From: Spirosoma aureum
Lineage (GTDB): Bacteria > Bacteroidota > Bacteroidia > Cytophagales > Spirosomataceae
NCBI RefSeq assembly: GCF_011604685.1
Contig: NZ_CP050063.1
Span: 3,866,501 to 3,930,500, forward strand
Length of the DNA: 64,000 nucleotides
Direction: 5' to 3'
Shown: positions 1 to 8,388 of the stretch, piece after piece
Layout: each line of letters begins with the position of its first letter
How positions within the stretch are numbered: position 1 is the stretch's first letter
Translations under genes and position numbers: made by a program
The notes under the pieces: model-generated
Told to the model about the DNA's origin: nothing
The model's input: the letters and a program-made list of their open reading frames with translations, nothing else
The model's database searches: none

Positions 1-816
1 ATTATTTTTCACCAGCCAGTTTTCCACGGCTCTTGAAAAATCGGCTACATCAATCGGGTGACGGCTGGTGATCAGATTTCCGTCCGTTACAACCGGTTCT
101 TCCAGGACAGTACCTCCGGCATTCTTCAGATCAACCTGAATATTCCAGTATCCGGTTAGCTTTTTGCCTTTGAGAATATCGGCAGACGCCAACACAACAG
201 GTGCATGGCAAATAGCAGCAATCAGTTTCCCGGATTTGTTGAAGTCCTTAATAAATTTGATTACATCTTTATCATTACGCAGGTTATCAGGGTTCCAGGC
301 ACCACCGGGAATGAAAACGGCATCGTAATCACTCACCTTCACCTGATCGGCGGTGCGGTCGAATTTCACCCAACCTACGGGTTGCAAATACTGGATGGAC
401 ATGATATGAGTTTTAGCAATTTCCGGGTAAACCAACCCATATCGCTCCGGCCCAGGATTGTATTTCGGCGCAACAATGTCTATACTGGCACCTAGTTTTT
501 TGAAATACCACACCGGACCTAATAATTCTATTTCTTCAAAACCGTCGGCTGCAATCACGGCGATCCGTTTACCTTTCAATACGGCGGTATCCCGGATGGG
601 CGTAAAAAAGAATGCCCGGAGTGCCTCATTGCCAGGGGCATTCAATAGCTGCGACACCGGCATATTGACCACTGCTGACCGGGAAGACAATTGGTTCAAT
701 ACCGAAAGCTCATGATCGTTGGTGTTGGCCGGTTTAACGTAAAGCTGGGCTGCTGCATGAACGACCGTAAGTATACTTACCATACCAGCCAGGATGATTT
801 GATTGATAATTCTCAT
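1..816 (-). CDS. Exported DJ-1/PfpI family protein (3' end cut by the window)
   Basis: The reading frame opens at ATG 816 and stays open for 272 codons to base 1, so only the stop and perhaps a few residues are missing. An N-terminal hydrophobic stretch ending in HAAA is a likely signal peptide. After a 60-residue linker, the DJ-1/PfpI fold starts with KRIAVIAADGFEEIELLGP. The nucleophile-elbow cysteine is about C203 in AAICHAP. Family members are glyoxalases, deglycases, chaperones or amidase-like enzymes, and export suggests a periplasmic role. It lies 55 bp after a second DJ-1 gene and is probably the last gene of that operon. The exact reaction cannot be told from sequence. Confidence 0.88.
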   Translation of the reverse strand, partial: MRIINQIILAGMVSILTVVHAAAQLYVKPANTNDHELSVLNQLSSRSAVVNMPVSQLLNAPGNEALRAFFFTPIRDTAVLKGKRIAVIAADGFEEIELLGPVWYFKKLGASIDIVAPKYNPGPERYGLVYPEIAKTHIMSIQYLQPVGWVKFDRTADQVKVSDYDAVFIPGGAWNPDNLRNDKDVIKFIKDFNKSGKLIAAICHAPVVLASADILKGKKLTGYWNIQVDLKNAGGTVLEEPVVTDGNLITSRHPIDVADFSRAVENWLVKNN

Positions 817-871
817 TTTTGTGTTGTTTTATGGTGTTTATAAAGTTGACGATTCACGATCGGGTGAATTG

Positions 872-2296
872 TTAGTTCCGTTTCACCGGTGCAAACTCGA
901 TAAGTCGGTGAAGGCCGGTTTGAAACGGTTGTTTTTTGATGCTGGTAGTCAAATAATCGATTACAGGCTGAATTGGAGGAAAATTCAGATGGTACTGAAA
1001 GGCCGCTTCATTTCTGAATTTTTCATAGGTAACGAACTGCGATTGAGCATCTGCCACCTGTGAAAGCTGGTAATTGATGACTCCCGGCTCTCCACGGAAT
1101 TGCGGCATGGCCGTATGGTACACGGCTTTGAAAGCAGCTTCTGTTCCCGGTTTGCTATCCACAAACAGCATAATCGTGATTGGCTTATCCTGCTTTTCTG
1201 GACTCCGTCGCCAGTCATTTTTCGAGACAGGCTCCAGGTCTTGGATGACGATTTCTTTTGCAGGCTGAGTCAGCTTTTTTTCTGAAAGGAATTGGATTAG
1301 TTTGTACCTGGCACCGGCCCTCATCAGGTTTAAGCCGCTTTTGCTGCTCCATCTTTCCATAACCCACAATACGGATGAATTTTCCTGTTCCCGATAGGCC
1401 TCTGCCATGATATTTGATTCATTTGCCCTCGCCCGTTTCACATACCTGCGAATCACTTTACGAAACAATTTCCGGTGGCTCTTTTTTACCTCGTATCGGG
1501 TCATGACTGCCACGGTTTCCTCAGCTCTTAACAGATCTACAACTGCTTCTCCAACCGCTTTCGCAGATTGAGGATTTTGCCCGGTTACTACCCGTTGATC
1601 CGTTACTACGTGTACTTGCGCCACGCCTGATTTTTCAAAAATGACACCTCGCTTAATCAGGGTCGATTCCAGTAAAAACGGAACTACCTTTTCCATTTTT
1701 ATAGCTTCCTCTTCCTCATTGGTGAAGGCATTGATTTTTTTGCCATCAATCAGGTAGTTGCCGTTGGACAATTTGATCGGCAACAACCCGGCCGGTCCAT
1801 GACATACCGCACTCACAACGCCACCTGTTTCATAAATACGGGCAGCAATCGAAGCCAATTCGATATTGTCGGCAAAATCCCACATGCAACCTAATCCACC
1901 CGCATAATGAATAGCAACGTAGTCATTGGTGCCAACATCGGAAGGCTTCAGCGTGTGTTCAATCTTGTATCGATAAGTATTATCTTCCCAAAATTTTCGA
2001 TTGACAGGATCGTTCAGGTCAAACCCGGTGATGGGTGCTTTTCCACCTTTAGGACTTACAAAATCAATTTCGTACCCAGCTTTTACTAATTCATTCCACG
2101 GGTGCGAAACTTCCGATAGATAGAACCCGGTAGGTTCTCCCGTATTCCCTTTTTGATCGTGACTTGTTACCACGAACAAAACTTTCTTCTTCATTTTAAG
2201 TACGTGTTCGCCCTTTACGCTCAGTGTACATAGTAAGAGTGATGCGGTAAAGACGGTCACGATGCTTCTCGATATGACCGATAGTTGCGTTGCCAT
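872..2296 (-). CDS. DJ-1/PfpI domain fused to two ABM monooxygenase-like domains
   Basis: About 474 residues. A short hydrophobic N-terminus (MATQLSVISRSIVTVFTASL) suggests export. Residues of roughly 35-260 form a Hsp31-like DJ-1/PfpI domain with an SEVSHPW motif and a nucleophile cysteine near C165 in SAVCHGP. Two antibiotic-biosynthesis-monooxygenase (dimeric ferredoxin-like) repeats follow; the first begins at VAVMTRYEV and the second at ITIMLFVDS. The frame continues upstream to a TTG at 2335, but that would place the start inside a 17-bp inverted repeat, so ATG 2296 is preferred. It lies between an alpha/beta hydrolase gene and a second DJ-1 gene. The fusion suggests handling of reactive carbonyls or quinones; this is inference. 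Confidence 0.85.
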   Translation of the reverse strand: MATQLSVISRSIVTVFTASLLLCTLSVKGEHVLKMKKKVLFVVTSHDQKGNTGEPTGFYLSEVSHPWNELVKAGYEIDFVSPKGGKAPITGFDLNDPVNRKFWEDNTYRYKIEHTLKPSDVGTNDYVAIHYAGGLGCMWDFADNIELASIAARIYETGGVVSAVCHGPAGLLPIKLSNGNYLIDGKKINAFTNEEEEAIKMEKVVPFLLESTLIKRGVIFEKSGVAQVHVVTDQRVVTGQNPQSAKAVGEAVVDLLRAEETVAVMTRYEVKKSHRKLFRKVIRRYVKRARANESNIMAEAYREQENSSVLWVMERWSSKSGLNLMRAGARYKLIQFLSEKKLTQPAKEIVIQDLEPVSKNDWRRSPEKQDKPITIMLFVDSKPGTEAAFKAVYHTAMPQFRGEPGVINYQLSQVADAQSQFVTYEKFRNEAAFQYHLNFPPIQPVIDYLTTSIKKQPFQTGLHRLIEFAPVKRN

Positions 2297-2317
2297 GACG
2301 TCAAATGTTGATTTATC

Positions 2318-2357
2318 GTAAGTATGACCAACCAATCTTGTGGTTGGTCATACTTAC
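2318..2357. repeat. Perfect 17-bp inverted repeat with 6-base loop
   Basis: Arms GTAAGTATGACCAACCA (2318-2334) and TGGTTGGTCATACTTAC (2341-2357) match perfectly around the loop ATCTTG. The element sits 4 bp after the stop of the upstream hydrolase gene and 21 bp before the ATG of the DJ-1/ABM gene. No U-run follows on the minus strand, so it is not a classical terminator. It may be an mRNA processing or attenuation hairpin, or an operator. Confidence 0.8.
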
Positions 2358-2361
2358 AGTT

Positions 2362-3189
2362 TTACTTAATCGTCAGTTCTTGTCCAATCTTAAACAACAG
2401 TTCGGAGACTGCCTGCGGCTGAGCCAGAAAGGGAGAGTGGCTCGTGTTGACCGTGTATACGGTTTTGATGCCTGCTCCAGCAATCATTCGATCCTGAAAG
2501 CCTGGAGAAATCACGATGTCCTGAAGGGTCTTGATATATACCTTTTCTACGGCACCGAAGTTCTCCTTTGTTAGCGTAACCTTATTACTAAAGGGGATGG
2601 AGGGTTCAGGACGATAGTTACTAAGTACCAGATCTTTATCCGCTTGTGTGCCATCGTTTATAAAGAGATTGGTCAGGTTATCTTTTTTCACATCAAGTGC
2701 CAGCCGATCGGCTGAAAGCAACAACGAGGGACCTAATTTAGAACCAGGGTCAAGCATGGATAACTCTTCGAGCGATTGCCCGGACGCCGGAAGAAACGCA
2801 CCGATGTAAACCAGCTTGCTGATTTTGGCGGGCACTTTCTCGGCCACATTGGTGATCACCATTCCACCCATGCTGTGTCCAACAAGAATAACATTGCCAT
2901 TCACTTTCGACATTGCCTCAATAACCTTATCTCGGTATACATCCAATGTTAAGGTATGCAACGGGGTCGTGTCAGTACCATGGCCGGGCAACTCGACTAC
3001 AACGACCTGGTTTCCTTTCTTAATCAGGTCGGAACGGACGGCATTCCATACATAGGGAGCTTGCCATGCGCCGTGAACCAGCACATAAGTCTGTGAAGTG
3101 GCGGCAGGGACTTCATCCTTTTTAGCGCATGAAGCTAATGCCGAAAGGGCAACAGCTGTTGATAACAGCAACGAAACTGTAGTTTTCAT
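2362..3189 (-). CDS. Lipoprotein alpha/beta hydrolase (EstC/HNL-like esterase)
   Basis: 275 residues. A lipoprotein signal ends in the lipobox LASC (Cys about 21). The alpha/beta-hydrolase core starts with YVLVHGAW (oxyanion region), followed by the nucleophile elbow GHSMGG with serine S106. A late NTSHSPF holds the likely catalytic histidine. The short lid and the VLVHGAWxxxxxW signature resemble plant-type hydroxynitrile lyase/methylesterase and bacterial EstC-like esterases. It is the first gene of the unit that continues into the two DJ-1 genes, and a Crp-type palindrome lies 185 bp upstream of its start. The substrate is unknown; a small ester is likely. Confidence 0.85.
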   Translation of the reverse strand: MKTTVSLLLSTAVALSALASCAKKDEVPAATSQTYVLVHGAWQAPYVWNAVRSDLIKKGNQVVVVELPGHGTDTTPLHTLTLDVYRDKVIEAMSKVNGNVILVGHSMGGMVITNVAEKVPAKISKLVYIGAFLPASGQSLEELSMLDPGSKLGPSLLLSADRLALDVKKDNLTNLFINDGTQADKDLVLSNYRPEPSIPFSNKVTLTKENFGAVEKVYIKTLQDIVISPGFQDRMIAGAGIKTVYTVNTSHSPFLAQPQAVSELLFKIGQELTIK

Positions 3190-3373
3190 TTTCTTTGATT
3201 TTATTTTAATTGGTTGTCTTTGATTTTTACTTAAAATTCATGGTAAACTCGGTTTAGGCAGTGTGTTGACAATTGCCTATGGTGGCCGGCTTATCATTGT
3301 TTTTTGTCAATTCATTCAACCTGTTTGTGTTGATCTGACAATGCAAAGGTGGCCGCTAATCGGAAGGTCTACC

Positions 3374-3389
3374 TGACACATTTGTGTCA
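3374..3389. promoter_or_regulatory. Crp/Fnr-type operator palindrome, copy 1
   Basis: The site is TGACACA-TT-TGTGTCA, a perfect 7-2-7 palindrome. It is the reverse complement of the site at 5629-5644. Flanks are also shared: bases 3390-3425 resemble the 3' end of the crp-like gene (including CAGAAAATA on the minus strand), and the other flank carries CTTTGC, similar to a Bacteroidota -7 element, near 3345-3350. It sits in the 341-bp gap 3190-3530, which holds no gene. It probably controls the operon starting at 3189. Confidence 0.7.
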
Positions 3390-3530
3390 AAAAACACCAG
3401 CGGATTATTTTCTGACAGAAACGGGTAGTAGTCGTTAAAAGAATTTGAAAGGATGCTCTTTCATGATTAACCCGTGCTTATGAATTGAGCAATACTATGC
3501 TTACTTGACTGAAATGCTTTAGGGGGCGGC

Positions 3531-4100
3531 TCATTGATTCGTTTCCGGTGCGGGCATATCGAATCCATTCAGGACCATGGCGATCAGACTATAGCTGCCG
3601 ACAAGAAAGAAGAGCTCTGCTACCCCATCCTGTCCAAGCAGATGTACGGCCTGCTTGTAGGTTGATTCGGAAACAATATGACCCGAAACCAGCGAACGGG
3701 ATACTATATACGCAATGGTTTCCTGCTCGTTTAAACCAGTGGAACAGACGCCGGCAGCCAGGGATGCGACAATGTTGGCAGACAGGCCAAAAGCTTCGGC
3801 CATGATCTCATGAGCATAGAGAATGAAGCGGGCCCCAAAGACACTTCCTACGGTTAGGATAGCGACTTCACGCAAAGTTTTGTCAAGCGTTGCGTGCTGA
3901 TCCAGGGTTCGGATAAAGCTCAGGGCCGGTACGCCAAACTGCGGGTAATGCAACATAGGCGGAAAAGGCCCCAGTAATGCCCCTTGAGCATCGAGCATGG
4001 TTACCTGGCTCTGACTGTTGCCAATCAGATTGGCAATTTCATCGTGTACATACCGAAGCTCAGGGCTAAGTATATCGGGGGGTAAGGGTTGAAGACGCAT
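3531..4100 (-). CDS. Carboxymuconolactone decarboxylase family protein
   Basis: 189 residues, all-helical, with the CMD/AhpD-like core around LDKTLREVAILTVGSVFGARFILYAHEIMAEAFGL (about residues 73-107). The REVAIL and YAHE positions match gamma-carboxymuconolactone decarboxylases. The CxxC pair of AhpD peroxidases is absent and the single cysteine (about C118) lies elsewhere, so peroxidase activity is unlikely. It is the last gene of a four-gene operon, 18 bp after the cupin gene. A role in ring-cleavage-product or lactone chemistry fits the family but is not proven. Confidence 0.8.
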   Translation of the reverse strand: MRLQPLPPDILSPELRYVHDEIANLIGNSQSQVTMLDAQGALLGPFPPMLHYPQFGVPALSFIRTLDQHATLDKTLREVAILTVGSVFGARFILYAHEIMAEAFGLSANIVASLAAGVCSTGLNEQETIAYIVSRSLVSGHIVSESTYKQAVHLLGQDGVAELFFLVGSYSLIAMVLNGFDMPAPETNQ

Positions 4101-4118
4101 GATCTGAATTGTTAATTG

Positions 4119-4688
4119 TTAACGAATGTCGTTGGTAAACTGGCCGTCGATCAGCACAAAGGCCATGCGGCATATCTTGTCTGACCTATTAGCCCAGGCA
4201 TGGTTTGTCCCACTTTGGATAACAATGTCTCCCGGCTGAATGATCGTCTCTGCCCGGTCCAGAATCAGGGTTATCTCACCCTCCAGTACGATTCCATAAT
4301 CGACAGTTTGGGTTCGGTGCATCAGGGGGTGAGGGGCGCCCTCCTGCGAGGTGAAAGCCTTCTCGTCGCCCATCGACTTGAATTTGGCGGCTGCATCGGC
4401 TCCGGTAAGCTTTCGAATTTCTTCCCCTTCCGGCGGAAATTCAATTACCCGTATGCGGGTGCCATTCGTCGGCGGAGGCAGTACTAAACCACGCTCATCC
4501 GTCTCATCGGGCTGATAGTGAATTAAGGCCGGGGTTTCCAGTGTATGCCATACTTCAAAGAAGGTAGGGCCACCGGGGCCGCCCACCAGTTGCGAACGGA
4601 CAGGCGGTGCGTCAGACACAATGATTGCTTTCCCATCCGTATCATGGCCAGTCACGATGCGCCGGAATGGTTTTGATTGCTGATTCAT
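4119..4688 (-). CDS. Cupin-domain protein
   Basis: 189 residues from ATG 4688, which is preceded by AGG at a reasonable distance. An upstream in-frame extension would overlap the neighbouring 2TM gene and lacks family resemblance. The C-terminal half is a single cupin barrel: HPLMHRTQTVDYGIVLEGEITLILD gives the metal-binding motif 1 region, and IIQPGDIVIQSGTNHAWANRS gives motif 2 with its histidine. The N-terminal part (GGPGGPTFFEVWHT) is typical of cupins in aromatic or quinone metabolism clusters. It lies 11 bp after the 2TM gene and 18 bp before the CMD gene, so co-transcription is likely. Reaction unknown. Confidence 0.85.
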   Translation of the reverse strand: MNQQSKPFRRIVTGHDTDGKAIIVSDAPPVRSQLVGGPGGPTFFEVWHTLETPALIHYQPDETDERGLVLPPPTNGTRIRVIEFPPEGEEIRKLTGADAAAKFKSMGDEKAFTSQEGAPHPLMHRTQTVDYGIVLEGEITLILDRAETIIQPGDIVIQSGTNHAWANRSDKICRMAFVLIDGQFTNDIR

Positions 4689-4699
4689 AATTCTGCCTT

Positions 4700-4924
4700 T
4701 TATCTGTTTATTGATTTTTTGAAGACAAATACACCGAGGTAATGGAACAATACACCAATTGCCCAGGCGAGGGTAGACCATATAGGCCATGGGTAAGTGC
4801 TGTCGGTGAGATACCAGATGAGCCAGATAGCTGGCGTTGCCAGTAGAAAAACAAGCAAGTGAATCCTGAAACCCTTTTTTGGGTTGACAGGGGCAACTGT
4901 GCCCCATTTAGCTTGATGAGTCAT
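4700..4924 (-). CDS. Small 2TM-domain membrane protein
   Basis: 74 residues. After a basic N-terminus (KKGFRIHL) come two predicted transmembrane helices, LVFLLATPAIWLIWYL and WSTLAWAIGVLFHYLGVFVF, separated by a short loop containing STYPWPIW. The layout matches the Bacteroidota 2TM-domain family, which is of unknown function and often sits beside regulators or quinone reductases. It lies 60 bp after the flavodoxin-fold gene and 11 bp before the cupin gene, inside one operon. Confidence 0.75.
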   Translation of the reverse strand: MTHQAKWGTVAPVNPKKGFRIHLLVFLLATPAIWLIWYLTDSTYPWPIWSTLAWAIGVLFHYLGVFVFKKSINR

Positions 4925-4984
4925 GGTAGTTGTATTGATTGAGTGTTGCTACATCTGTAGGCGGGGTAGCCAGCCTTACTGGAA

Positions 4985-5572
4985 TTATTTGAACTGCTGG
5001 CCTAATTTTTCTACCTGGCTTAGCCAATTAGTCCGCTGCTTTTCGGTCGATTTCCGCATGAATCCAAACGTAGAAAACCGAATGGGATCAAAGCCCACAT
5101 ATCCGAACACGATGTCTTTTAGAATCTGGTATTGCGATGCCCGATATATCAGGTAAAACCACCATTTGGGCGTATCCATCGTGACCAGAAGTCGTATGCT
5201 CTTTCCGCGCAATAGCTTCTCTGGAAATAGTTTACCGGAATGATGTTTAAAGGCGAAGCCGGGCAGGAAAATTCGGTCAATAAAACCTTTCGTAACGGCC
5301 GGCATAAAACCCCACCAGTTCGGGTAAGCCATTACGACGTGATCGGCCCATTTGATCAGTTGCTGCGCTGTAAGCAAATCGTCTTCAAGCTGCTTAGCTT
5401 CTCCGGTTCTATATCCGTCCGTAAGGTTTACGTCAAAATTTAACTTGGATATTATAATGATCCGGCAGTTGGCTCCAGCACGTTCCGCCCCGTTTTGGTA
5501 GGCCTCCAGCAGTGCTTTGCAAAAGGAGTTTTCCGATGGATGTCCCAGGATAAGTACGATGTTCCTTGCCAT
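4985..5572 (-). CDS. NAD(P)H:quinone oxidoreductase, flavodoxin-like fold
   Basis: 195 residues with the Flavodoxin_2 fold. The phosphate-binding loop is ILGHPSENSFCKAL (residues 8-21), and the flavin/nicotinamide loop AYPNWWGFMPAVTKGFIDRIF corresponds to the YPxWWGxxPAxxKGxxDR signature. Such enzymes reduce quinones or other electrophiles by two electrons using FMN or FAD. It is the first gene of the 5572-3531 operon, with a Crp-type palindrome 57 bp upstream of its ATG. This links its expression to the adjacent Crp-like regulator. Confidence 0.88.
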   Translation of the reverse strand: MARNIVLILGHPSENSFCKALLEAYQNGAERAGANCRIIIISKLNFDVNLTDGYRTGEAKQLEDDLLTAQQLIKWADHVVMAYPNWWGFMPAVTKGFIDRIFLPGFAFKHHSGKLFPEKLLRGKSIRLLVTMDTPKWWFYLIYRASQYQILKDIVFGYVGFDPIRFSTFGFMRKSTEKQRTNWLSQVEKLGQQFK

Positions 5573-5628
5573 TGTCGTTCATAGTTATTTTGATGCTGCA
5601 AAGTTGGGCTGGATCGGAAAGGCGTACC

Positions 5629-5644
5629 TGACACAAATGTGTCA
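5629..5644. promoter_or_regulatory. Crp/Fnr-type operator palindrome, copy 2
   Basis: TGACACA-AA-TGTGTCA, a perfect 7-2-7 palindrome, lies between the stop of the crp-like gene (5649) and the flavodoxin-fold gene (start 5572). About 35 bp downstream on the minus strand is AACTTTGCA, similar to a Bacteroidota -7 box. The position and the twin site at 3374-3389 make it a good candidate for binding by the adjacent Crp/Fnr protein. Confidence 0.72.
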
Positions 5645-5648
5645 AAAA

Positions 5649-6239
5649 TCAGTGGTGGGCTATTTTCTGACGAATCCGGGTAAGGGATTGCCTTTCGATG
5701 CCCAGATAGCTACAGAGGTGAGATAGAGAGACCCGGTTGAATAAAGCCGGATGTTGTTTGATAAAATCAAGGTAACGCTCTTCGGCGGTTTGAAAGACAA
5801 AGCTTTCGATACGAGCCTGTTGCCTTTTTAAGATTTCTTCGGCAACTAACCGCCCGTATTTTTCAAAGTTTTGCGACTGTTGATAAATCCATTGCATGTC
5901 TTCGAATGATAGACAGGCAAATGTCGTTGGCTCTAAACACTGTATGGCGTACTTGCTTGGCTTCTGCGAAATAAAGGCCGGGTAATGGGTGGCATAGTCA
6001 CCCTCGGGATAAAAGCCTACCGTTCGCTCGTTTCCATCCTGATCAATAAAGAAAGAACGGACCAGGCCTTTGGTGACAAACCCGATAGCTTTTTGGATTT
6101 CACCCGATTGAAGAAAGACCTCTTTCTTTTTTAATTCTGTGAATCTAAGCTTTGACGCAAACTGAGAAAGCTCAGCTTCAGTCATTGACGGACAAAATTC
6201 TCGTATCGAATTGAGGAAAAATTCGGTTTCTGCTCTCAT
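5649..6239 (-). CDS. Crp/Fnr family transcriptional regulator
   Basis: 196 residues. An N-terminal cyclic-nucleotide-binding-like barrel (about 15-125, with LRFTELKKKEVFLQSGEIQKAIGFVTKG) is followed by a linker helix and a winged-helix domain whose recognition part is SLSHLCSYLGIERQSLTRIRQKI. It lacks the N-terminal cysteine cluster of oxygen-sensing FNR and a clear cAMP arginine motif, as in many Bacteroidota members, so the ligand is unknown. Immediately after its stop lies a 16-bp palindrome, and a second copy occurs 2.3 kb away. Local regulation of the two detoxification operons is the simplest reading. Confidence 0.88.
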   Translation of the reverse strand: MRAETEFFLNSIREFCPSMTEAELSQFASKLRFTELKKKEVFLQSGEIQKAIGFVTKGLVRSFFIDQDGNERTVGFYPEGDYATHYPAFISQKPSKYAIQCLEPTTFACLSFEDMQWIYQQSQNFEKYGRLVAEEILKRQQARIESFVFQTAEERYLDFIKQHPALFNRVSLSHLCSYLGIERQSLTRIRQKIAHH

Positions 6240-6379
6240 TCTCTGGTTATTTTTTCACCTTATTCGTACACTACGCCCTAAAACCGGATCACGTTGCCGA
6301 CTAATAAAATTGGTACTCGCTTACGCGTTTTTGTCGTTGGCGTTCGCTGTATGCGAAGGCTATGCATTAACTGGCGAAT

Positions 6380-8344
6380 TCATAAAAAATCCTTCTTAAT
6401 ACCCAGCTTAGCCATTTTTGATTCTAAGGTCGTAGGTTTAATATTTAATAATTCTGCAGCCCCATTCACTCCCCGTATACGGCCTTTGGCTTTTTTGAGA
6501 ATTGAAATGATATAGTCTCTTTCTGTTTCCCTCTGAATGTGCTTTACATCCTCGAGCGTTTCGATGTTCACCTTTCCAGATAATTCATTCCTTGTACCGG
6601 TAAGGCTTCGCTTTAATTCTAAGTTTGATCGCCCATCATTGAGAATAACAGACTGCTCCAAAACATTCTCGAGTTCACGGATATTGCCCGGCCAATTATA
6701 CGCATACATTTCGTCCATCATTGTTGCAGCAATACCCATGAATGGCTTATGGAACTCTTTACAAAACTTATCGGCAAAATACAATGTCAGTGCTTCAATA
6801 TCACTTTTTCGTTCCCGTAAAGGGGGTAATGTAATCGGAAAAACATTGAGCCGATAATATAGATCAAGCCGGAACGTTCCGTTCGCTACTTCTTTTTCAA
6901 GGTTTCGGTTTGTAGCAGCTATAATGCGAACATTCACTTTCCTGGGTGCACTGCTTCCCACATATTCTACTTCCTTTTCCTGTAAAACACGCAGTAGTTT
7001 AACCTGCATATCCAGCGGTAACTCGCCGATCTCATCTAAAAAAATAGTGCCGCCATCTGCCTGCTCAAATTTGCCTTTCCTTTTTTCAGTGGCTCCAGTA
7101 AATGCTCCCTTTTCATGACCGAATAACTCCGATTCTATGAGTGTGGGTGGTATAGCCGCGCAATTTACTTTAATGAACGGTCCACTTGCTCTCGGTGAAA
7201 GTGAGTGGATGGAATGAGCAACTTTTTCTTTTCCAGTTCCGCTCTCGCCCAGAATTAAAACCGACGTGTTGTATGGCGCAACCTGCGACGCAAGATCTAA
7301 TGATGCCAGTAACAGGTGATGGTTTCCAATAATATTTTTGAACGTTGGATGGGATCCCGAATAATTTGCTGCCTCACTATTTTTCTTATTGACGGAATCG
7401 GGCTGAACTAGTGTTAACGTTGACGAGGTTTCATCATAAATCTTCTTTTCGGCTAAGGCAACCAAATACGGTTTTAAACGATTTAATAAGGCAATATGAT
7501 CCCTGGTGTAAACATCCTGCTTACGACTATAAAAGGCATAGTGAACCATTTGTCCATTGCCTGGATCGACAGGAAAAACCAAATACGACTCTAACTTAAA
7601 CGAATCAAACAATAGTTGTTGAAGCGAATTTATACCAGGTTTTTGTTTTGGTATGCCATCACTATAAAGGATGGCATTGGTATCACTGTTTTTAATTAGT
7701 GCGGAAAGGACGTCTTTTTTAAAACCGGTTATTGTCATTAATTCTTTTTCACCAATAAACTGATATTCATCAAATCCAATGCGTAAATACCCTATATCCT
7801 TGAATTGTCCAGCATTATCTGGCCAGGGTTTAGATGCAATAAAATCAAAGGGTATATAAGGCTGTATCACCCTGGCAATCTTCAATAACTTTTGTTCAGC
7901 ACCAGATGGGTCAGTGGTTATTTTCGTTAACTGTTTTTGCAAAAGTTCTTCCTGCCGCAATTTTGATTCAAGGCTATGCTGGTGACGATACCACGCAATA
8001 TCCAGCGCAACCAGAAGATCCTTTTCCCGGAATGGCTTGACAATAAATCCATAAGGATCCGTTGACTTTGCTTCCTCCAATACTTTTTGGCTTGAATTGG
8101 CAGATATATAAACAAAAGCGATATTTTCAGCTCTTAGCTTCCTGGCGAAGTCAATGCCCGATAGAATACCTTTTAATCGAATATCCAGAAGGACAAGATC
8201 CGGTTTCTGCTTTTGCAGATTCTCATTGGCTTCTTCGACAGAAGCAGCAATACCGGTCACTTTATACCCCGCCTGCTTTACGATTACCCGCAGATCATTG
8301 GCTACCAGAAATTCATCCTCCACAATAAGCACGTTGATGTCCAT
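6380..8344 (-). CDS. Sigma54-dependent response regulator (REC-AAA+-HTH)
   Basis: 654 residues. Residues 1-120 are a receiver domain with the acidic pocket VEDE, phospho-acceptor D54 in VLLDIRL, S81 and K103 (VKPF). A GAF-like or unclassified linker region follows (about 130-330). The AAA+ sigma54-activator domain has Walker A GESGTGKE near 366-373 and the sigma54-contact loop GAFTGA near 413-418, with [21 protein letters not shown]. The C-terminal HTH ([21 protein letters not shown]) is Fis-like. The gene lies 44 bp after a HisKA_2 kinase gene, its likely partner. No -24/-12 promoter was recognised in the window. Confidence 0.92.
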   Translation of the reverse strand: MDINVLIVEDEFLVANDLRVIVKQAGYKVTGIAASVEEANENLQKQKPDLVLLDIRLKGILSGIDFARKLRAENIAFVYISANSSQKVLEEAKSTDPYGFIVKPFREKDLLVALDIAWYRHQHSLESKLRQEELLQKQLTKITTDPSGAEQKLLKIARVIQPYIPFDFIASKPWPDNAGQFKDIGYLRIGFDEYQFIGEKELMTITGFKKDVLSALIKNSDTNAILYSDGIPKQKPGINSLQQLLFDSFKLESYLVFPVDPGNGQMVHYAFYSRKQDVYTRDHIALLNRLKPYLVALAEKKIYDETSSTLTLVQPDSVNKKNSEAANYSGSHPTFKNIIGNHHLLLASLDLASQVAPYNTSVLILGESGTGKEKVAHSIHSLSPRASGPFIKVNCAAIPPTLIESELFGHEKGAFTGATEKRKGKFEQADGGTIFLDEIGELPLDMQVKLLRVLQEKEVEYVGSSAPRKVNVRIIAATNRNLEKEVANGTFRLDLYYRLNVFPITLPPLRERKSDIEALTLYFADKFCKEFHKPFMGIAATMMDEMYAYNWPGNIRELENVLEQSVILNDGRSNLELKRSLTGTRNELSGKVNIETLEDVKHIQRETERDYIISILKKAKGRIRGVNGAAELLNIKPTTLESKMAKLGIKKDFL

Positions 8345-8388
8345 ACCAATTGGTTACAATAAATTTGAAGCCGGGGCTTGGCTGAAAA

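Noticed and set aside
4689..4907. Longer start for the cupin gene
   Set aside because: The extension runs through the 2TM gene in another frame and lacks cupin similarity.
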